Shown here: positions 56,913 to 64,000 of the stretch, one piece after another
Numbering within the stretch: position 1 is the first letter of the stretch
How the letters are laid out: each line of letters begins with the position of its first letter
Assembly (NCBI GenBank): GCA_038501625.1
Contig: JAZAYU010000085.1
Span: 1,217,193-1,281,192, forward strand
DNA length: 64,000 bases
From: Corbicula japonica
Taxonomy: Eukaryota > Mollusca > Bivalvia > Venerida > Cyrenidae
Direction: 5' to 3'
Notes under the pieces: generated by a model
Told to the model about the DNA's origin: nothing
Database searches by the model: none
The model's input: the letters and a program-made list of their open reading frames with translations, nothing else
Program-made: the position numbers and the translations under genes

Positions 56913-57477
56913 TATGCTTTACTGGTGTCCATACACAAACATGTGCAAACCTTTGATGACCATGTGACTGTCGCTGTAAAGCTATCGGATTAAATCTCCA
57001 TTCTCATGTACTTAAGTTATCAAACTCCAATTTTTAAATCTGAGAGCTATTCCAAAAGACATTTACGTCAAATATTTGCGTGTGATAACTCTCCGAGGTA
57101 AAAGGAGATGACGAATCTGTTACGCCACTTTCCGATGATTCACAACTTTTATTTATTTGTTCATTTCTCTTACAAGAATCACAATTTCTGTGAGCAATCA
57201 ACATGATCAACGTTAATGGCAATTTAAACAAAAGCGGAATCGAAGACATCTTTGTTAACATGAATTAATTGCTGTGTGAATTGTTCACAACAGAAAACTA
57301 TTTATCAAAATTATTTACGGTATCAAACAGAATGAACTGTCTGTGGTTACAAATATATTATAGCACAAAAAAAACAGTAGATTAAAATTCAAAGAAAAAA
57401 AGAAAAAATCAGTGTAATAAAGAAATTCTTTTTAAGGACTAAGAATGAGGTGGGGGCTAAGAGAAAATGTAAGACAC
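56913..57477. other. Unassigned interval
   Basis: No feature recognised; A-rich and T-rich runs near 57365-57440. Confidence 0.4.
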
Positions 57478-57810
57478 GACAAAATGATAGCATCACGGAC
57501 TTAATGTAAACAAGACATTTTACAACCACCACACGGCACAAACACGCCTTTATATATTTTAAAAGATGAAATAGGAACATCGGAAGGCTCGGGATATGCC
57601 AAATCAATCAACTATTGCAGGCTCGGTTTGATTACTAAAAATCCTTATTACTGTCCACGCCGCCTATAACCGGGTTGAGCGCTATTTAATATTTTCACAG
57701 AATTTTAATATGAGTATTGTGCTCAAAGGACTTCAAAGATGGCTATATAAAACATCACTGATTTAATGTGCGGAAAGACATTTTACAGCCGCCACACGGC
57801 TATTTAAATA
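57478..57810 (+). repeat. Family F copies in tandem
   Basis: ATCACGGACTTAATG with GACATTTTACAACCACCACA at 57490 recurs as ATCACTGATTTAATGTGCGG with GACATTTTACAGCCGCCACA at 57747, 257 bp later. The ATTACTGTCCACGCCGCC and GGGTTGAGCGC words of family F lie between. Confidence 0.6.
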
Positions 57811-58861
57811 GATAAAAAGGAAACTTTAAAAGCCAAAGGACACGACAAATATCAAAACATTAAAGCACTTTAAACTTAATTAAATTATAAATGTTGGCTC
57901 AAATATAATTTCATATTGATTATTTCGTTGGAAGTAATTTCGTTAATTCCAAAAGTAAGAACAAAGCTTTTCGTATAATTTTCTTTAGGATTTGGAAGGA
58001 TCTTGTTTATCTTGAAAACCTCAAACACTACCAACAACAATTATAGGAAGAACAAATAGACGTTGAGATTGACAAGAGCTAAGGATGGAACACGATGCGT
58101 TTATAATTGGTAAGAAGTTCATTCATCCCATATTCTTTTCACATTGATCATCAATTTGACGATCAGTTATACATCATAAATTGTCAAACAGCTCGGGAAA
58201 ATCATAATTATTCTAAAGACTAACGTCCTTTTATACTCTCACAAACCAAAATAGGACACCGAGAAGTAAACGCTCTTAAAATAGGTTAATACAAAGAACA
58301 AGCAACCTGACAAAAGTACATATTTTAGCATTCACTTACGTTTCATTTACATTTTTTATAAATAAAAGAGGAATAAAAAGTAGATATTCAAATTACATTC
58401 ACTTATGTCTCATAAAGTGTTTAAAATTAAAGAGAGGTTTTAACCAATCAAAGACGGTCAAAACAGGAGTAAATCCCTTCTTAGATCAATTAGTGAAAAT
58501 GTATTTCTTCTAATTGAACCTTAGTTATAAGATCACACCAACGTCACCTTTTCTGTTCTTTGGCACAAGACCAGGAGTATAAAAATTGACTTTAATACAG
58601 TGTCAAAACGAGAGGCAGGTTTCCGTCTTAAACGAAGCAGTGCAGGTTCGCGCTTTGGCGAGTGACGAGTAGCGGAGGTTTGAATATGTTACCCTTAAAA
58701 TTTGTAGAATAAATATAGATTCTCAATCTTCAAATTCTTTTCAATTTATCTTTGATACACAAGACAAAGTTATAGTTTGAATAATGTTTGACGTACCTTT
58801 TGAAAGGTGTAGATTTGTTTGATTAAGAAAATTTCTTCGCATACATGAAACACCTAGAAGT
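57811..58861. other. Unassigned interval
   Basis: No gene or repeat family recognised. Confidence 0.4.
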
Positions 58862-59132
58862 ATTATTTTAGTGTGTTGTTTGTTATATATTAAATGCATG
58901 ATGATATATAGTAAATACGTTATATTATAATCAAAACACAATATTATGTTATATATTAAATAAGTTATGTTATACTAAATACGTAATATCTTATATACTT
59001 AATACGTTATGTAATATATTGAATACGTTATGATATATGCTAATAATGGTATGTTTTATAACAAAATTCAATGTTATATATTAAATAATTAATGTTATAA
59101 AATAAATGCGTTATATTATTTATTAAATGTGC
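58862..59132 (+). repeat. AT-rich degenerate tandem repeat
   Basis: About ten loosely spaced variants of AATACGTTATGTTATATATT with units of roughly 20-26 bp. Nearly devoid of G+C apart from the ACG word. Confidence 0.8.
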
Positions 59133-59471
59133 TATGGCCAATGCTCTGAAGACTTTCGCGAGTACAAAACATACTACTATTTCATCGTTCTTATCAAAAC
59201 GTGTAAACGCAGTTTTTATTTTAACTCATTATGTTTGACTTCCCTGGAAATATAAGGTGGAATCATATTTAACTTTTCATCATCAACATAGGTATTATTT
59301 AAATAAAATAGCTCTAGGTCGTTCCGAAGAGGTTGCCCACTTTCTTTATCGTTTTTCCGTATTCAACCAGATTCGGATGCAAGATTTTACAGTAAGAAGG
59401 TTCGTTTGTGGTAGTCTTAGTGTAGTTACATAATAAATTTTAACTTTCGTTTCAAAATCCCCAATTTATTA
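59133..59471. other. Unassigned interval
   Basis: No feature recognised. Confidence 0.4.
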
Positions 59472-59732
59472 TTGCTGCCCAGAAAGATGGTTCGAACCCC
59501 ATCTGGATTTGCCCCTGACAGCACAAATCCAAAAACTGATCTTCTTTTTATGGGCGAGAACCAGAACTGTATGGGCAAAAATATCATATCAGGAATTGAT
59601 CAAATTCAGTCTGTAAGCGTTAACCAGATTTCTTCTTCTTTACCTGTGATCTCAATATGTGTAGGTCCTGGGGTTCCTTTTGGCCCTGGAGATGACCCTT
59701 TGACCCTTGGAATTTCCAAACTCTTAATTTGA
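59472..59732 (+). CDS. Candidate terminal exon or repeat-derived frame
   Basis: An acceptor-like TTATTATTGCTGCCCAG precedes an open frame with KMVRTPSGFAPDSTNPKTD, LLFMGENQNCMGKN, QISSSLPVISICVGPG and DDPLTLGISKLLI, ending in TGA at 59730. G+C is higher than in the flanks. The last part overlaps a dispersed repeat with GACCCTT words, so coding potential may be accidental. No family recognised. Confidence 0.25.
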   Translation: MLPRKMVRTPSGFAPDSTNPKTDLLFMGENQNCMGKNIISGIDQIQSVSVNQISSSLPVISICVGPGVPFGPGDDPLTLGISKLLI

Positions 59733-59890
59733 CCCCTAGTATTTTAGCTGAAGAGTCATTTTTTTCCTGTAATTTAGGGAATTTTTGGCTTATAATTAAG
59801 AGAATCCCTTAAAAATGAACAAATGACCCTTGAGATTCAGCAGCTAGTGGAACCCCTGAGGTCAAGCAGAAGATTCAGGATATGAATATT
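59690..59890 (+). repeat. Dispersed repeat with GACCCTT motifs, second copy
   Basis: AAATGACCCTTGAGATTCAG then CAGCTAGTGGAACCCCTGAG aligns with 16512-16553 in the 7-kb element, and TTAGGGAATTTTTGGCTATA-like sequence precedes it in both. Confidence 0.55.
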
Positions 59891-60166
59891 TTCTTTGTGC
59901 TCTTTAACATGTTCTTAATTTTTTTATTGTTGTTGACTGTTTTTATTGTAACATATCTGTATATTGTGTAATATGCATAACTGAAACATGTAACAGTATA
60001 AAAAGATATTTATGTGTTGCATTATTACTCTAACATTTCTCACTTTTTTCTTCTTGTCCTTTGCTTGTTTGTCAAATGTATTTTCTGCATAAATGGTGTA
60101 AATATACTCTGCCTCTGTGAAAAAGGATTTTTGAAAAAAAGTCCTGTTAAAACAACAGCTTGCTTT

Positions 60167-60695
60167 GTTTGAAAAAGTAAACATTCGTTTTATTTCGTCA
60201 CATAATTAAACTTCAATGACGTATAGCATCATGACGTCTAATTGAATAACGAAAGTGCACAATCAATATGGTGCGCAATACTACTACGCATACACGCGGA
60301 GTTTAGAATAAAGCCATGAAGGATAAGGAAATCTCAAACGGCTAAAAAAGAGCTTTTTCTGTCAAGTAAGTGAGAAATATCTATCTTATATTGTTAAAAA
60401 CAAATAATTATACTATGTATATTGCGTTGATTCCACTCTGAAAATTGGTACAATGTAATGGAAAAGATTTTCTCACTTACTAGACAGAGAACTTCTCTAT
60501 TTTAGCCGTGTGAGATTTCCTTATCCTTCATGGCCTACTCTTTAACTCCGCGTGCTCGCGAACTTTTGTATTATTGTGCACCATGTTAACTGAGTACTTT
60601 CATTATGTAATAATTGATTTTGACTACGCCATGATGCTAATTACTTCGTCATTTAAGTTTGAGACGTAATTAAACGAATGTTTACTTTTTGAAAC
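60167..60695. mobile_element. Foldback element, 529 bp, arms of about 210-230 bp
   Basis: The left arm GTTTGAAAAAGTAAACATTC to GTAAGTGAGAAA (60377) is the imperfect inverted repeat of 60468-60695. Shared blocks in order include CATGAAGGATAAGGAAATCT, CACGCGGAGTT, GTAAGTGAGAAA and GTAAACATTCG. The loop is about 90 bp. No target duplication found and no coding capacity. Confidence 0.85.
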
Positions 60696-61256
60696 AGTAC
60701 AAGCGGTTTATTTCGTTTTATAATGACTTTGTTCAAATGTCATTTGGAAAGGATACAGTAGGAGGTTGCTAAGCTCTGAATGCTGGAACTCGAAAGTGTT
60801 TATCGCGGTATGAGTCTGTAATTGCTTTTTAAGAGTATCATTCTAATACCGCTGTTGCGAGCTTTGTTAAACATCAGGCTCTGTGGAGAAAATGAATGGA
60901 AAATAAAATAGGAAATAAACTGCTTTTTAATCGGGATGTTTCAACTGGTATGTACAAATCAATCTATATTAAATGTGACAAAATCATGGATAACCTTAAA
61001 AATCGCAGATCCGTTATCAACGGATGAACCAGCTGCAGATTTTCATGCAATGCAATAACGATTCTTCTCCTTTTATATAAATTTGTAACAATAATGGTGT
61101 TCATGTTAAGGGTGTTAAACTTTGACAGGACTGTGTATTTCGTGGCTGATTTACCGTTCCTACTAGAAGCTACGCGAAAGAAAAAGTTCTCCAAAATTGT
61201 GCGTTTTATTTGAATTTTGTTTGAATCTTGAAGAAGTAAGTGAGAAAAATAATCAA
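60696..61256. other. Unassigned interval
   Basis: The 120-codon minus-strand frame 60964-61326 begins in the hairpin at 61257 and has no recognised domain. A small palindrome ATCCGTTATCAACGGAT lies near 61009. Confidence 0.4.
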
Positions 61257-61370
61257 TCATTGGTATTCGGTGAAGATCACGGTATCCCAACCCTTCGGCA
61301 CAGCCTCGTTTCTGTCTGGAAAGCATTACCCTCGGGTTGAGATACCTTGATCTTCGCCGAATACCAATGA
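61257..61370. repeat. Hairpin with 36-bp arms
   Basis: ATCATTGGTATTCGGTGAAG then ATCACGGTATCCCAACCC pairs with GGGTTGAGATACCTTGATCT then TCGCCGAATACCAATGAT with four mismatches. The loop is about 41 bp. The outer GTAAGTGAGAAA word at 61236 is shared with the foldback element at 60167. Confidence 0.85.
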
Positions 61371-62195
61371 TAGATTCTCATTATAGTAAACGAATTCGAA
61401 TGTAATAGTATTTTTTTCTACGATTATAATTATTATCAATGACACATGACTTAGATCTACTTGTTATCTATAGATCTAATCAGTTAATATATTGTTCTAT
61501 TAGTCTCCGAAATATTATTCTTTGAGTAAAATAAAAACTGAACTTAAGAATCATCTTGACGCTTTATTTCTATTGCAGTTTTGTTATCAGAAAAAATGGA
61601 TTTTTTATGAGAAAAACACTTCCTAGCACGAAATAATAAATACCATCGGTTTATGAAGATTTAAACCTTTAACGTCAAATGCGCTACAAAAGCCTACAAG
61701 CATTCAAAAGATATCTGACAGATTTATCGATCTCGCTAAAGACATATCTTTTTAAATCAAACAGTCGTAATAAACGCTAGAAATATAACGTCTAAATGAT
61801 ATTTCCTATCAGTTATGTCTAAATCATGATTCGCAGGGATATATGGATGATATATGGATGATATGTTGATTACAGCTGCCGAACGGTGTAAGAAAACTAT
61901 TATATCGAGATCATGAATTTTTTTACGAATTAATAATTATAATCTTTCTGTTTCATAAAAAAACCCTGGAAATCAGGTATATCTATTTAAAGCTTCTAAG
62001 TGATATAATGAGGTAGTTTTGTGGTAATAATCGGCAGTCTGGCCATGCCATAATATGAAATTTCATGAACCAAGACACTTAGTGAACAGTTAAGTTTACC
62101 TAATGCCATACAATTACATCCTCTCTTCTGGAATTGTGATTACAGTATTAAATATTTTCTCTGAGCTTTATGTTAGGCGTTACGTCGATTTCTGA
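61371..62195. other. Unassigned interval
   Basis: No feature recognised apart from a GATATATGGATGATATATGG duplication near 61840-61865. Confidence 0.4.
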
Positions 62196-62278
62196 GTTGA
62201 AGGTTATAAAGCTGAGATTAGAACCAGTCTCAAATCTCAAGCGTCTGATTGGCTGAAATGGCGAAACCTTGGGCACTG
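62196..62278 (+). repeat. Family A element with right arm deleted
   Basis: Left arm TTGAAGGTTATAAAGCTGAG to TGGCTGAAATGGCGA joins directly to AACCTTGGGCACTG, the extreme right end. The junction is at the hairpin turn. Confidence 0.85.
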
Positions 62279-62463
62279 AAAATTATATTCACTCCTATAT
62301 TAAGAAGTTATTGTTTAAAGAATGTATAATATAACTAACTTGAAATGTGTTTCCCAGTATAGGAAAAGAAAAATTATAGAAAACGTTAGTCCAAAATATG
62401 TTTTCATTCAAGATTTTCCGTCTTTTATTGTCTTTGAATGAGGAATCAGTGATTGCGTTTTAC

Positions 62464-62587
62464 AGGGCTCAAGATCGTAAAATTGATATTGAAAACCAGT
62501 CTCAAGTCACAAACATCTGACTAGTCTTCATTTCAACTAATCAGAGGGTTGAGATTTGAGACTTGTTTCCAGTTTCAGTTTATGATA
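62464..62587. repeat. Family A element, diverged CCCAAGAT subtype
   Basis: GGCTCAAGATCGTAAAATTG at the left and TTCCAGTTTCAGTTTATGAT at the right, with CTGACTAGTCTTCATTTCAA at a degraded turn. Confidence 0.7.
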
Positions 62588-62777
62588 TGTGTCAAAAATC
62601 TCTTCAAGGAGCGCTTTGAAGTCATTTTCGATTATCCCTTCAATACCGCTACTAAAGATCTTCGCGCTAAACCGCCGATCCGCTACATAAAATATAGCAA
62701 TAAGAATTTGCAACTATATATAAACATAGATGAACAGAGAACTTTGGATGCCAGATCGGACATGACAATTATTAATA

Positions 62778-62890
62778 TACTGCAGGCTAGGTGTGACTGA
62801 GACTGTTCATGGGCAGCAAAATTAATGAAATGCATATTACTGCCTAGCCCCGTGTTGAGCTTTACTCAATATTTACACAAGTTAACATTG
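62778..62890 (+). repeat. Family F fragment
   Basis: CTGCAGGCTAGGTGTGACTG, GTTCATGGGCAGCAAAAT, AATGCATATTACTGCC and CCCGTGTTGAGC follow family order; TTACTCAATATTTACAC matches the 25355 copy downstream. Confidence 0.65.
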
Positions 62891-63483
62891 TAAAACATAT
62901 AACAATGTTAAAAATGCATATAACATCTCCAAATATAAAATATATATGAACATAATGGCAAAACAAATTCATTTTTGTTAAAATTTATTTATTGGCGTCC
63001 AATAATAAAATGAATATTAATTGAACTGAGTCAATGTATTATTAAGAATAAAAAAATTATCAAATTGTTCAGGGTATTTAATTCTAGAGCTAATTCAGTT
63101 TTACCATACTCACTTCAAAAAGAACACTTTAGGAGCCTAATGATTAAAGAGAAATATGTAGTTGGAACGGGCTTCACTGAAATTATCGTTTTACTGTCTG
63201 TCAAAATTGTATATGTTACATTTACTATGGCTTTACTCAATATTACTGATAAGTAATTTACAGTTATCCTTTACGTTCACAAGGGATAACAGTTAATTAT
63301 ATAGTTGATAAGTTGAATACAACTGTGCCCGAAAGAAATTTAAAAGCGTAAAAGCGACTTTGAGCAAAGTTTCACATTACCTGTCTTCTAACAGTTCACG
63401 ACTGTTAGACTTTTATGTTAAGACATATTGGATTTAATGAAATTAACATATAAACTTGTAAAGATGAAAATTTTATTTATTTG
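62891..63483. other. Unassigned interval
   Basis: AT-rich; a 63-codon frame at 63065-63256 has no recognised feature. Confidence 0.4.
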
Positions 63484-63800
63484 TTAAAGTGCTGTTGTAT
63501 GCAACATTGTCGAGTTTATGGTAGTAATGGAGCTAATTCACCGGGGCAACATGTGCTTCCATGTTCATATAAGAACCTGTTGGGGCAAGTGTTAAAATGG
63601 TGCACTCGAGAACAATTTTTAACCCCTAATTGCTAAATTTGCAACTGACCGTTTCAATGCGGTAACTCCTCGGGTTCTCAATGTCTTTAATTGCGAGTCT
63701 ATTTTATATTAAAGCATGTTCTTTTCTCCAAACTTTTGGCTATGTGGGTAGGTTGTGTCTTCTGTATGTGGCCATTCCCTTTTTGTCATTTGAAAAGTTT
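63484..63800 (-). repeat. Family B element, minus orientation
   Basis: Minus strand reads GAGAACCCGAGGAGTTACCG, CATTGAAACGGTCAGTTGC, GGGGTTAAAAATTG, TGCACCATTTTAACACTTGC and CCCCAACAGGTTCTTATATG, then GTTGCATACAACAGC. Moderately diverged from the 15157 copy. Confidence 0.75.
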
Positions 63801-64000
63801 CATGTTCATGTTTGTCTGAGTTTGAAATGCTAATAAATTTAAAGAAAAGATTCTTGTAAATATCAGAGTTACCGTACAAAACGCTTTTGATTCAACAATT
63901 TATTTAGATAAAAAATGCCAGTGATTACATTCCGAGACTTAAAAGACATTTGTGTAGGCACTTGCTTTTAAAATCCGCGAGAAAATATCTGATTCCATTT

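Overview
This is an AT-rich (roughly two-thirds A+T by eye) stretch of an animal genome, most likely a marine invertebrate and probably a bivalve mollusc. That placement is inference. It rests on density of short inverted-repeat transposons, tRNA-derived SINEs and decayed reverse-transcriptase pieces, isolated splice-like signals and no compact operon-like coding. No complete gene can be defended. Open reading frames are short, AT-biased and mostly chance; a few short stretches look like exons and are listed with low confidence.

The strongest unit is a roughly 7-kb DNA transposon-like element at 15750-22734. It has about 52-55 bp terminal inverted repeats and a 9-bp direct duplication (GCCTGAAGG) immediately outside both ends. 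It landed in the end of a palindromic element of family A. It holds candidate exons on both strands, two nested MITEs, an inverted-repeat pair and a six-fold TTCGCCCC-type motif array.

The rest is a mosaic of repeat families. Family A is a near-perfect palindrome of about 150 bp with at least 13 copies or fragments (231, 7155, 13435-13722, 22736, 29168, 29517, 33974, 40234, 44634, 56837, 62196, 62464). Family B is about 450-500 bp with an internal hairpin and TGAGAACC/GGTTCTCA ends around its core, 13 copies or fragments, several tandemly expanded. Family C is a MITE flanked by TA (7270, 17832). Family D is a 251-bp MITE with GGGGCRCG ends (1301, 9676, 35010). Family E is a degenerate 190-bp repeat (11755, 34298). 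Family F is a repeat of about 200 bp or more with a GGGCAGTAAT/ATTACTGCCC hairpin (12529, 25355, 42236, 57478, 62778). Also present are a PIF/Harbinger-like deletion derivative (53277-54468), tRNA-derived SINEs (9007, 43366, 54545, 54838), two decayed reverse-transcriptase fragments (9111, 23296), two MITEs flanked by TTAA (19315, 33185), a 529-bp foldback element (60167) and several mini- and microsatellites.

The intervals between repeats, especially 2.7-7.1, 26.6-29.1, 31.1-33.2, 36.3-38.5, 44.8-52.4 and 55.1-56.5 kb, look like ordinary intergenic or intronic AT-rich DNA. The candidate exons at 47903 and 52516 do not connect to other visible exons, so the window is either a gene desert or lies inside large introns.
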